Source of the DNA: Collinsella sp. AF33-16
GTDB taxonomy: Bacteria; Actinomycetota; Coriobacteriia; Coriobacteriales; Coriobacteriaceae
Assembly (NCBI RefSeq): GCF_003475325.1
Contig: NZ_QRQC01000009.1
Location: forward strand, 30,074-94,073
Length of the DNA: 64,000 nt
Reading direction: 5' to 3'
Position numbers and translations under genes: made by a program. Below, piece after piece: positions 17,029 through 24,928 of the stretch (within the stretch, counting starts at the first letter, position 1; the number at the start of each line of letters is the position of its first letter). Below the pieces are notes generated by a model. That model was not told where the DNA came from and made no database searches. It worked only from the letters and a program-made list of their open reading frames with translations.

Positions 17029-17066
17029 AAACCACCACAAAGGGACAGGCACCTTTGTGGTGGTTT
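17029..17066. repeat. GGGAC-core palindromic repeat, copy 2
   Basis: A perfect 15-bp stem (17029-17043 with 17052-17066) has the loop GACAGGCA. A partial third arm follows to about 17078. It lies between the small membrane protein gene and the kinase gene inside the kup operon. Confidence 0.75.
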
Positions 17067-17111
17067 CCCTTGTGGTGGCTCCAAGTGTAAAGCCTTTGCA
17101 ACCTGCGGTCG

Positions 17112-17306
17112 TTAGACAAACAGCACGTGCGCAAGCAGCGCGCAAACGCACGCCGCGACAAGCAGCGTCACCACGATCGAGATCACGCGGTCGGCCATGT
17201 CCATGTTGGCACGATTCGTAAAGAACCGATCTTCGGCGGCGTCGACGCGCGCCTCACGCACCATTTCGACCACCGCCTCGCGGCCATCGAGCGCCTTTGT
17301 ATCCAT
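17112..17306 (-). CDS. Small single-span membrane protein of the kup operon
   Basis: A 64-residue protein with an acidic helical first half (MDTKALDGREAVVEMVREAR) and one C-terminal membrane helix (about 43-63). ATG at 17306 has a strong GGGGAGG 5 nt upstream; an ATG at 17336 is less well placed. No family is recognised. Its place between kup and the kinase suggests a small accessory or regulatory subunit of the transporter, which is inference from position only. Confidence 0.6.
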   Translation of the reverse strand: MDTKALDGREAVVEMVREARVDAAEDRFFTNRANMDMADRVISIVVTLLVAACVCALLAHVLFV

Positions 17307-17367
17307 GTTTGCCTCCCCGGCCTCAATCTTGTCCATCGAAAACCAACTCCATGCAGCCCGTCGGCGC

Positions 17368-19395
17368 CTACGGACGCTCGTCGGGAGCCAGGCGCTGCAT
17401 CTTGCTCACGGCCTTAAACTTGGTGAACAGCGGCACGTACTCAAAGCTCACGTTGGAGTTCTCCAGGCCGTACCAGCGCGCAGGCGTGCCGGCGGCGCGG
17501 CGGATGATGTACTTGAGCGTGATGGCCGTACGCTCGCTGGGCTCCACGTCGCTTTCGGGCGCCAGCAGCTTGCGGATCATGACGAACTTAAACGTACCGA
17601 TGTTGCCCGGGTCCTTGTAGACCGAGTAGTCATGCGTCTGCGCCGGCAGCTCGCCGCTGGCAGCCAGGTCCTGAACAACCTGGCGCAGGTAAGCATTGAC
17701 GCGCTGGTTGATCTTATAGCCCAGGTACAGATGCACGCGGAATACGTAGTCGGTGCCGAACGTCTCGACCGAGTAGGCAAAGGTATGCGGCTCCTCCATG
17801 GTCTCGACATTCACGAACCACCAGGCGCGAGCGCGCTTGGGGTGCTTGTCCAAAATCGAGTAGACGATATCGCGGTCGATATAGTCGGTGTTGGTGTCCT
17901 TGGTCAGGTACACGATGTTGTCGCTCATGAGCTCGTAGCGATCGTCGTCGCGCAGGCGTTTGAGCTGCGGCAGATAGCTGCGCAGCGGCAGCAGCGTAAA
18001 CTGACGTTGCTCGACCGCCGTACCGTTGTACCAGCACACCATAATGCCCATGATGAGTGCAGCCATAAGGATGGTGAAGTAGCCGCCGTGGAAGAACTTG
18101 GTGAGCGAGCTCACAAAGAAGAAACCCTCGAGCAAAAGGAAGAAGGCAGCAAAGATCCACGGCGCGACCTTGAGATTGCGCTCCACGTGCAGATAGAAGA
18201 AGAGCAGCATTGTCGTGCACATCATGGTCAGGGTAATGGCCAGGCCGTACGCGGCCTCCATGTGCGCCGAGTTCTGGAACAGCAGCACCACGACGACGCA
18301 GCCCACGAGCATGACGTTGTTGACCATGGGGATGTAGAGCTGGCCCTTGGTCTCGGCAGGATAGAAGACCTGCATATGCGGCATGAGGTCCAGGCGGCTG
18401 GCCTCGGACACCAGCGAGAATGCGCCGGTGATGAGCGCCTGCGAGGCGATGATGGCCGCGACGGTGGAAAGGCCGACGGCAAAGGGGCGCAGACCCGGGG
18501 CGAGCATCTGGTAGAAGGGGTTGAGGTCGGCGATACCCATGAGCTCCGGGTTGCCGGCGTTGTTGATAAGCCACGCGCCCTGGCCCATGTAGGACAGCAG
18601 CAGGCAGCACTTAACGAACGGCCAGGTGGCGTAGATGTTGCCGCGGCCCACATGGCCCATGTCGGAGTAGAGCGCCTCGGCACCGGTGGTGGCAAGGAAG
18701 CAGCTGCCCAGAATCATGATGCCCGCGTGGTTGTTGGGGCTCAGCAGAAAAGCGATGCCACGCAACGGGTTGAGGCACAGCAGCACCGCGGGATACTGGC
18801 AGACAAAGAACAGGCCCGTGCCGCCCAGGAACAAAAACCACAGCGTCATGATGGGGCCGAAGGCGTGACCGATCTTGGCCGTGCCGATGCGCTGCACCAA
18901 GAAGAGCGCGATGATGATGGCAAGCGTGATGGCGACGACACGACCCTGGTCGTCACCGAGCACGGCATGGACCGCCGGGATGGTGCGCAGGCCCTCGATG
19001 GCCGTGGTGACGGTAACGGCAGGCGTCAGGATGCCGTCGGCGAGGAGCGCCGCGCCGCCCAGCATGGCGGGGATGATGAGCCACTTGCCGCAGCGCTTGA
19101 CCAGGCTGTACAGGGCAAAGATGCCGCCCTCGCCGTGGTTGTCGGCACGCAGCGAGATCAGCACGTACTTGACGGTCGTCAGCAACGTGACCGTCCACAC
19201 GACAAGGGAGAGCGCGCCGAGCACGAACTCCTGCGTGACGCTTCCGATGCCGCCGTTGCCAGCAACGAGCGCCTTGGTTACATACATGGGGCTGGTGCCG
19301 ATATCGCCATACACCACGCCCAGCGTGACGAGCATCGCCGAGATGCTCACAGGAATCGCAGCGTGCGAGGCTACTTCCTTTGCCTTTTGTTCCAT
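17368..19395 (-). CDS. kup: KUP/HAK/KT-family potassium transporter
   Basis: A 675-residue Kup-type potassium:proton symporter. About 12 membrane segments lie in the first 450 residues, starting with the family signature GVVYGDIGTSPMYV (residues 23-36) and GEGGIFALYSLV. A C-terminal cytosolic domain of about 220 residues follows. ATG at 19395 is preceded by GGGAGG; a TTG 18 bp further out overlaps that site and is not used. It heads a kup - small membrane protein - kdpD-like - kdpE-like operon. The pairing of kup with Kdp-type regulators suggests that the two-component system controls this transporter rather than a KdpFABC pump; none is in the window. Confidence 0.94.
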   Translation of the reverse strand: MEQKAKEVASHAAIPVSISAMLVTLGVVYGDIGTSPMYVTKALVAGNGGIGSVTQEFVLGALSLVVWTVTLLTTVKYVLISLRADNHGEGGIFALYSLVKRCGKWLIIPAMLGGAALLADGILTPAVTVTTAIEGLRTIPAVHAVLGDDQGRVVAITLAIIIALFLVQRIGTAKIGHAFGPIMTLWFLFLGGTGLFFVCQYPAVLLCLNPLRGIAFLLSPNNHAGIMILGSCFLATTGAEALYSDMGHVGRGNIYATWPFVKCCLLLSYMGQGAWLINNAGNPELMGIADLNPFYQMLAPGLRPFAVGLSTVAAIIASQALITGAFSLVSEASRLDLMPHMQVFYPAETKGQLYIPMVNNVMLVGCVVVVLLFQNSAHMEAAYGLAITLTMMCTTMLLFFYLHVERNLKVAPWIFAAFFLLLEGFFFVSSLTKFFHGGYFTILMAALIMGIMVCWYNGTAVEQRQFTLLPLRSYLPQLKRLRDDDRYELMSDNIVYLTKDTNTDYIDRDIVYSILDKHPKRARAWWFVNVETMEEPHTFAYSVETFGTDYVFRVHLYLGYKINQRVNAYLRQVVQDLAASGELPAQTHDYSVYKDPGNIGTFKFVMIRKLLAPESDVEPSERTAITLKYIIRRAAGTPARWYGLENSNVSFEYVPLFTKFKAVSKMQRLAPDERP

Positions 19396-19430
19396 AAGCC
19401 GGTTTCCTCCCAATTTTAACGTTCGACGGG

Positions 19431-19436
19431 ATTATA
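19431..19436 (-). promoter_or_regulatory. -10 box of the kup operon
   Basis: A perfect TATAAT on the minus strand lies 35 bp upstream of the kup start. The -35 region is A/T-rich but poorly conserved, as expected where an activator such as the KdpE-like regulator is needed. Confidence 0.5.
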
Positions 19437-19518
19437 GGTAATCAGCCCATATTTTAATGGCACCGTTTTCCCAGCTAGATAAACATTTATGCGGCCTTTA
19501 GGCCACCGCGGCGATATG

Positions 19519-19552
19519 GAATGTGACAAAGGGACGCCCCTTTGTCACATTC
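19519..19552. repeat. GGGAC-core palindromic repeat, copy 3
   Basis: A perfect 15-bp stem (19519-19533 with 19538-19552) with an ACGC loop. It ends at the stop codon of the nitroreductase gene and could end that transcript. Confidence 0.75.
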
Positions 19553-19553
19553 G

Positions 19554-20426
19554 TCATTTGCCGAGCCAGTTTTTGAACCACCACTCCATGGAGCGGCTCA
19601 TCTCGGTCATAAAGGGACTGGTGTGCTTGCGTGTGTAGATATCCACCACGCGCTCGCCCACCTCGCGGGCGTGCGGGCGAAACATCGCATCCATCTCGGC
19701 CACCTGCGCATCCATCGTCGCGGCGTCGGCGCGACAATAACGCTCCTCGTGCACCAGGTTCACCACGGGATGCGCGATTGCCGGGCGCTCCTTACGGGGC
19801 GTGCCGATGATGAGCATCGACAGCGGCATGGTATAGGCAGGCAAGTCCAGCAGTGCGGCAACTTCCTCGGCGTTCTCGACGATATCGCCGATATAGCAGC
19901 TCCCCAGCCCCAGGGCCTCGGCGGCAACCACGGCGTTTTGGGCGGCGATCACGGCGTCCTGGGCCGCGATGGCAAAGTCGCCCAAACCCGGCGCGCGGCG
20001 AGGTGCCTTGCCCGTGCGCTCGACAAACTCGGGCTCAAAGCAACCCACATGCTCAAACAGATCGATCCACTTGGCATAGTCGACTACAAATATGAGTGCC
20101 CAGGGCGCCTTGGCGATCATGGGCTGATGATCGCACAGGTCGGCCAGGCGGTCCAGCGTAGCCTGCTCGCGAATGCTCACGATGGAATACATCATCATGG
20201 CACCCGCCGACGGTGCGCGACTCGCCGCATGCAGGATCGCCGCCCGCTGCTCATCGGTCACCGCTACGGGACGGTCGTCGTCATCACGCGCGAAGGCACG
20301 CGTGGAGGAACGGTGCTCCAAAATGTCCAGTACCGCGTTGCCCGTAGTCTCGACCGGATAGCCGTACGTATCCACGCCCGCAGCTCCGTCGCCGCCCATG
20401 TCCGCCTCGCAAACCTGCTCGCTCAT
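19554..20426 (-). CDS. Nitroreductase-family protein (NfsA-like)
   Basis: A 290-residue FMN-dependent flavoprotein. The FMN-binding start HRSSTRAF (about 38-45) and APSAGAMMMYS fit the NADPH-dependent NfsA/FRP group, as do the AAQDAVIAAQNAVVAAEALGLGSCYIGDI region (about 160-188) and IGTPRKERPA. The C-terminal tail is longer than usual. Expected to reduce nitro compounds, quinones or flavins in the cytosol with NADPH. A GAGGG lies 8 nt before ATG. Single gene, divergent from the LtaS-like gene. Confidence 0.9.
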   Translation of the reverse strand: MSEQVCEADMGGDGAAGVDTYGYPVETTGNAVLDILEHRSSTRAFARDDDDRPVAVTDEQRAAILHAASRAPSAGAMMMYSIVSIREQATLDRLADLCDHQPMIAKAPWALIFVVDYAKWIDLFEHVGCFEPEFVERTGKAPRRAPGLGDFAIAAQDAVIAAQNAVVAAEALGLGSCYIGDIVENAEEVAALLDLPAYTMPLSMLIIGTPRKERPAIAHPVVNLVHEERYCRADAATMDAQVAEMDAMFRPHAREVGERVVDIYTRKHTSPFMTEMSRSMEWWFKNWLGK

Positions 20427-20639
20427 CGCCCTACCCTCGCCATTTCTTTAAGAAGCCTTTACGTTTCCGTGTAATTCCCGTCCATTATCGCGCAGGTCGC
20501 CACTACATTGCGCCACACCGTCACACGCGCGCGTTAATATGGCTGGTTGTTATGCGCAGCCACCAATCGCTGCGCATATCTTGGTAACAATCGGGTAAAT
20601 CCCCGCTTTCGTAGGTTTTAGTTTGTGAGGAGTCTCAGC

Positions 20640-22940
20640 ATGTTCGCTGCCGCCATCTCGCTCGTCGGTCTTGCGGCGACCGTCTACCTTGTCTTGCGCG
20701 AGGCCAAGGCCATTTGCGCAAAGTCGGGCACCGTTGCTAAAAGCGCTCTTGGGTGGAGCGTCGCCTTCGGCCTGTTCCAGCTCTTTTTGACCGTCTGGGG
20801 CGCTATTGGCCTCGTCGCCCAAAACGAGCCGCTCGCCTTTGTGATGCTCATCCTGACCAACGCCATCCTCACCGGCTGCGCTTGGGCCAGCATCGCCCGC
20901 GACCGCATCGCCCCGCGCGTCTTTGCGTTCGCCGCGCCCGACGCCCCCGCTCCCACCGGCAAGCTCGCCCGTCTGCGCGGCGCCTTTGTGGGCAAATCGC
21001 TCGTCGCCGCCGTCCTGTGCCTGCTGCTCGCCGGCGTCTTTGCGCTGCTGGGCATGGAGGTCTCGTCCAACCACGACTTTACCTGGGTCTACCCCCTGTG
21101 CATCCTGCTCGAGTGGGCCATCATCACCACGCTCATAGTCGGCCTGTTCTTCCTGTTCCAGCGCCACGGCGCGGCTCCCGCGGTCCTGGCCTTTGCCCTC
21201 TTTGTCCTGGGCATTGCCGAGTTCTTTGTCATCACGTTTAAATCCATGCCCATCCAGCCGGGCGACCTTTCGGCCATCTCCACCGCCGCCGCAGTCGCCG
21301 GCAACGGCTACACCTTCTCCATCTCGCTGTTCTGCGTGCTGTCCATGGGCTTTACCGCCATCGCCATGCTGCTATGCGAGTACGCCGGCCTGGTGGCACC
21401 GCACCGTCAAAAGGGTGCCGCCAACGCCAAGCGCATGCTGCTCATCAACCTGCTCGTGGCGGTGCTGTGCCTGGGCGGCGTGACCGCGCATGTCACGCTC
21501 ATCGACTACTACAACACCCTCGGCATCACCGTCTACACCTGGCGCCCGCTCGAGAGCTACTGGCGCGAGGGCTATCTACCTGCCTTTATTAGTGCAGCAC
21601 AGTCCATCAAGCCGCCCAAACCCGCCGACTACTCCGTCGACGACGCCAAGGCCACGCTCAAAAAGTACGCCAAGGCCTACGACAAGTCCGATGCCGCCAA
21701 GAGTGACGAGCGCACCGCCGCAAAGGAGCAATTCGACAGCGAGAAGCCCACGGTCATCGCCATCATGAACGAGACCTTCTCGGATCTGTCCATCTACCAG
21801 AACATGCGCGCCGGCTACGAGGGCCCGCAGTACTTTAAGAACCTGTCCAACTGCCTCAGCCGCGGCAAGCTCTATGTGAGCGCCTACGGCGGCGGTACCG
21901 CCAATACCGAGTTTGAGTTTATGACCGGCAACTCCATGGCCAACCTGGGCTCGGGCGTGTACCCCTACACCATCTACAACATGGAGACGACCGGGAACCT
22001 GGCAGAGCAGTTCAAATCGCTCGGATATTCCACCACGGCCATGCACCCCAACCACGCGACCAACTGGAACCGCGAGAACGTCTACAAGGACTTTGGCTTT
22101 GACCAGTTCCTGTCCATCAACGATTTCCAAGGCGCCGATACCCTGCGCGGCATGGTGACCGACCAGGCAACCTACGACAAGATTCTTGAGCTGCTCGACC
22201 AGAACGCCGATCCGCAGTTTATCTTCGATGTGACCATGCAGAACCACTCGGGCTACGACACGGGTCTGCTGCCGGTCGACAAGCAGATGCACCTGAACAT
22301 CGACACGACCGACCTGGACGCTAAGACCGTCGAGGACGGCACGCTCTCCGATGTTGACGAGTACGTCTCGTGCATCGAGCAGTCTGATCAGGCGCTGCGC
22401 TACTTCCTTAACGCCTTAAGCAAGCTCGACCGCAAGGTGGTCGTGGTGTTCTGGGGCGACCATCAGCCGTTCTTCCCGTCCAAGTTCAATGACGAGTGGT
22501 TTACCAACGAGGACGACGCCACGCACCAGGAGCGTCTGTGGCAGACCGACTACATCATCTGGGCCAACTACGACGTTGCCGGCTGCGACCAGACAAGCGA
22601 GGTCGACGACTTGTCCACCAACTACCTGTCCACGCAGCTTATGCAGTTGATCGGCGCACCGCTGTCCGACTACCAGAAGGCGCACATGACGCTGCGCAAG
22701 TCGCTGCCCGCCATCAACTCGGTCGGCTACGAGGACGCCAGCCTGCGCTGGGCGCTCTCCTCCAACGTCACCGGTGACGACGCCGCTGCCGCAGCCGCCA
22801 CCAAGGCGCGCGAGGATTACGCCAAGATGCAGTATTACGAGATGTTCCGCGACGGCAAGAACGTGTATACCGGGCACTTCCAGACCGAGGCCAACGAGAC
22901 CGACCCCAACCTGGCACCGGGCACGACGAAGATCAAGTAG
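20640..22940 (+). CDS. LtaS-type membrane sulfatase / phosphoglycerol transferase
   Basis: A 766-residue protein with a multi-span N-terminal region (at least seven hydrophobic helices, 1-300) and an extracellular sulfatase-fold domain (about 370-700). Metal and catalytic residues of the LtaS group are visible: Glu in MNETFSD, the nucleophile Thr in GGTANTEFEFMTGNS, and Asp-His in WGDHQPFF. It probably moves glycerol-phosphate or a similar group onto a membrane or wall glycan outside the cell. ATG at 20640 has AGGAG 7 nt upstream; an in-frame GTG at 20625 overlaps that site. It may supply the wall polymers to which the neighbouring surface proteins attach, which is speculation. Confidence 0.9.
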   Translation: MFAAAISLVGLAATVYLVLREAKAICAKSGTVAKSALGWSVAFGLFQLFLTVWGAIGLVAQNEPLAFVMLILTNAILTGCAWASIARDRIAPRVFAFAAPDAPAPTGKLARLRGAFVGKSLVAAVLCLLLAGVFALLGMEVSSNHDFTWVYPLCILLEWAIITTLIVGLFFLFQRHGAAPAVLAFALFVLGIAEFFVITFKSMPIQPGDLSAISTAAAVAGNGYTFSISLFCVLSMGFTAIAMLLCEYAGLVAPHRQKGAANAKRMLLINLLVAVLCLGGVTAHVTLIDYYNTLGITVYTWRPLESYWREGYLPAFISAAQSIKPPKPADYSVDDAKATLKKYAKAYDKSDAAKSDERTAAKEQFDSEKPTVIAIMNETFSDLSIYQNMRAGYEGPQYFKNLSNCLSRGKLYVSAYGGGTANTEFEFMTGNSMANLGSGVYPYTIYNMETTGNLAEQFKSLGYSTTAMHPNHATNWNRENVYKDFGFDQFLSINDFQGADTLRGMVTDQATYDKILELLDQNADPQFIFDVTMQNHSGYDTGLLPVDKQMHLNIDTTDLDAKTVEDGTLSDVDEYVSCIEQSDQALRYFLNALSKLDRKVVVVFWGDHQPFFPSKFNDEWFTNEDDATHQERLWQTDYIIWANYDVAGCDQTSEVDDLSTNYLSTQLMQLIGAPLSDYQKAHMTLRKSLPAINSVGYEDASLRWALSSNVTGDDAAAAAATKAREDYAKMQYYEMFRDGKNVYTGHFQTEANETDPNLAPGTTKIK

Positions 22941-22960
22941 CGGGTCGCTCATAACTGAAA

Positions 22961-23090
22961 CGTCTGTCCGGGCGGAGGCATATAAGGTTCCCTGCTCGGA
23001 CAGTCCTGCGCAAGACGGAGGCCACATTAAGTGGCCTCCTTTGCGTGCGGAACTCGCGATGAACCTTATATGCCTCCGCCCGGACAGACG
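22961..23090 (+). ncRNA. Structured element A: 30-bp perfect stem with conserved core
   Basis: Perfect inverted arms 22961-22990 and 23061-23090 enclose a 70-nt core with an inner hairpin (GAGGCCAC / GTGGCCTC). A second copy lies inverted at 23499-23625. The core is almost identical in both, but the arms differ in sequence while staying complementary, and the inner stem swaps G-C for A-T. Such paired changes point to a folded RNA. The Rfam family called Collinsella-1 is a candidate identity that I could not test. It may alternatively be a mobile palindrome or terminator. Confidence 0.6.
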
Positions 23091-23145
23091 CCTTGTTGTT
23101 GGAGCACGGCTTGTCATGGGGGTATCCGCTGAACATATATAAGTT

Positions 23146-23168
23146 GAAGGCCACATTAAGTGGCCTTC
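23146..23168. terminator. Short hairpin related to the core of element A
   Basis: GAAGGCCAC (23146-23154) pairs with GTGGCCTTC (23160-23168) around ATTAA, followed by TTTG. It matches the inner stem of elements A and A' and may be a decayed third copy, or the terminator of the LtaS-like gene. Confidence 0.45.
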
Positions 23169-23177
23169 TTTGTATTC

Positions 23178-23512
23178 GGAAAGTGTGTCCCGGAATCTGC
23201 CTTCGGAATGGGACGCAGTTTCCGCTTGAGGGCCTGTTGGGAAAGCGCATCCCACTTCAAGAGTAAATTCCGGGTCGCACTTTCCGCTAAGGCTCTCAAC
23301 CGGAAAGTGCATCCCATTCCAAGCCTTAATTCCGGGACATAGTTTCCGGACAAGACATCAACCGGAAAGTGGGGACCACTCTGAGCGCCGATTCTGGGAC
23401 ACACTTTCCGAAACACCGCCCATCCGGAAAGCCCGTCCCGCTCTGAATACATCCGGGCATGGAATATCCGCTTATTAGGCCTTCCGTCAATAAAGGGGCG
23501 CCCTCCCGAGCG
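23178..23512. repeat. Tandem array 1 of a 62-bp palindromic unit (5 copies)
   Basis: Units begin at 23178, 23240, 23302, 23364 and 23426, exactly 62 bp apart. Each is itself a dyad, opening GGAAAG-GCATCCC and closing CCGGGAC-CACTTTCC. The array ends in a tail, TTATTAGGCCTTCC then AATAAAGGGGCGCCCTC, shared with array 2 at 32918-33184 in the same orientation. Open frames read across it on both strands, but the unit length is not a multiple of three and no start or codon pattern supports them. Unlike CRISPR, the whole unit is repeated and no cas gene is present. Confidence 0.8.
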
Positions 23513-23625
23513 GCGGGCTCGAAGTTCATCGCGAGTTCCGCACGCAAAGAAGGCCACTTAATGTGGCCTTCGTCTTGCGCAGGACTGTAGAGCAGGGAAC
23601 TTCGTGCCCGCCGCCCGGGAGGGCG
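23499..23625 (-). ncRNA. Structured element A', inverted copy of element A
   Basis: Arms 23499-23527 and 23597-23625 pair at 27 of 29 positions, with one further G-U pair. The core is nearly identical to that of element A read on the other strand. The left arm overlaps the end of the 62-bp repeat array. It lies directly downstream of the SipW operon and could serve as its terminator. Confidence 0.6.
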
Positions 23626-23644
23626 TTGCGTTTAGAAGATGAAC

Positions 23645-24343
23645 CTAGCGCTTATCCCTCCGGGACAAAAGAAGTGCGGCTATAAATGCGATGATTGCAA
23701 GTGTCAGCAACACCAAAAGCAACGTGAGCGTGTTGTCGCCCGTTGCCGCCAGACCAAGCAAGCCGGGCTTCTTGCTGTCAGCAGACTGCACGGGAATCTT
23801 CTCGCCATCGTCCTCGGCGGTAATCTCCCAGCGAATGGTCTTGTTTGCGTCGGCAACCTCGTTGCCCACCGATGTCGGAACGTTTAGCTGCAAATTAAGC
23901 ACCGTGCTGCCATCGCTCGTAAACGTGGCGATTTGCGTGGGATAAGCGAACGCGCTGCCCGGTGTTCCTGTCTGGAGCCAACCTGCAGAGCCATCGCCCG
24001 CCGACGCCGTTAGGGTAATGGGCGACAGCAGGCGTGCCGTCTCGTGATCGACAACGGCACGCACAAACACGCGCACCTGGGACTTTACGCCCGTGGCACG
24101 AATCTCTATCTGCTGATCACGCACATCGCCAGGCATCAGATCTTTAAAGGCCAAAAACAGATCGGGCTCCCCCGAGGAGTCCGTCGCCCCCGAGACCGTC
24201 AGCTGACGCGCATTTCCGTCATAGGCAATCGCGGGAGTATCGGCAAACGCACGGGCGGGAACAGCGAGCGCGACCACGCAGAAAATGGCCGCGACCATGC
24301 AACGCAAGGAGCGCGCAACACCTTTACGAATCGGGAACGCCAT
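23645..24343 (-). CDS. Secreted protein with LAATG cell-wall sorting signal (last gene of SipW operon)
   Basis: A 232-residue surface protein. A classical signal peptide (1-35, ending ARAFA) leads into a beta-rich domain of about 160 residues. The C-terminus has a sortase-type signal: LAATGD (about 198-203), a hydrophobic helix and RRDKR. The start is 2 nt past the stop of the upstream subunit gene, so translation is coupled. As the only wall-anchored member of the operon it could tether the SipW-processed subunits. No sortase is encoded in the window. The domain itself is not recognised. Confidence 0.8.
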   Translation of the reverse strand: MAFPIRKGVARSLRCMVAAIFCVVALAVPARAFADTPAIAYDGNARQLTVSGATDSSGEPDLFLAFKDLMPGDVRDQQIEIRATGVKSQVRVFVRAVVDHETARLLSPITLTASAGDGSAGWLQTGTPGSAFAYPTQIATFTSDGSTVLNLQLNVPTSVGNEVADANKTIRWEITAEDDGEKIPVQSADSKKPGLLGLAATGDNTLTLLLVLLTLAIIAFIAALLLSRRDKR

Positions 24344-24345
24344 AC

Positions 24346-24927
24346 TTACGCACCTCCATGCGGCGGCACCAGCACGTCATTCTCGACCGAGCAACCCCAT
24401 GCGTCGTGCACGGCCTCATCGGGCGTCGCCTGGACCGCCTGAGTGGAGATATCCACGACAAGATTGCGACCTTCGGTTGCCTTGAGCTCGGTAACCCTAT
24501 TAATGAGCACGCCGGTTTCCGCGCCGGGAGCGACGGGCGACGTCCAGTAATAGAACCCGTCGCTCGCCTTAACCCAGTTATAAGCCGAGTTCGCGCCCGA
24601 GGCATCAGCCACGCTCCACGCAATCTCGTAATCCGCCTCACCCTTCGGCTCCTCCTTCGGCTCATCCCACAGGCGTGCGCCATCCTGGTCCTGCCAGTAG
24701 ATATCCACTGCAGCACGAATATAGGCGGGCGCGGTACCCGTGTTCTTCGCCTTGACATCGCTTTTCACTTTGCCGTTGAGCGTTTCCTGAACCGATGGCG
24801 TCACCGACCCGATGCCGAACTGGTTGACCAGCACGCCCGTAACCGAAAGCCAGGCCAACGTGCCTGCCGTACCGGCCAGGAGGATAACCCCCACCAGCAA
24901 GGCGATGATGCGCTTGCGCTTGGACAT
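24346..24927 (-). CDS. SipW-dependent exported subunit, third of three
   Basis: A 193-residue protein with a SipW-type signal: basic start MSKRKR, hydrophobic helix and GTLAWLSVTG (about 22-31). The mature part (IGSVTPSVQETLNG..., then TGTAPAYIRAAVDIYWQDQDG) follows the TasA/CalY-like pattern of a cell-surface fibre or matrix subunit. It starts one base after the giant adhesin stop, with the ribosome site AAGGAGG inside the adhesin's last codons. Expected to be cleaved by the SipW-type peptidase encoded by the first gene of the operon. Related in layout to the 30428 and 31166 subunits but diverged in sequence. Confidence 0.8.
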   Translation of the reverse strand: MSKRKRIIALLVGVILLAGTAGTLAWLSVTGVLVNQFGIGSVTPSVQETLNGKVKSDVKAKNTGTAPAYIRAAVDIYWQDQDGARLWDEPKEEPKGEADYEIAWSVADASGANSAYNWVKASDGFYYWTSPVAPGAETGVLINRVTELKATEGRNLVVDISTQAVQATPDEAVHDAWGCSVENDVLVPPHGGA

Positions 24928-24928
24928 G

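Noticed and set aside
17197..19419. A 740-codon open frame opposite kup
   Set aside because: Antisense artefact of high GC in codon position three; kup has clear motifs.
23178..23512. CRISPR array
   Set aside because: The whole 62-bp unit is repeated, there are no unique spacers, and no cas genes are present.
23156..23557. Open frames of 60-130 codons across the 62-bp repeat arrays
   Set aside because: The unit length is not divisible by three, peptides shift frame at each unit, and no ribosome sites are present.
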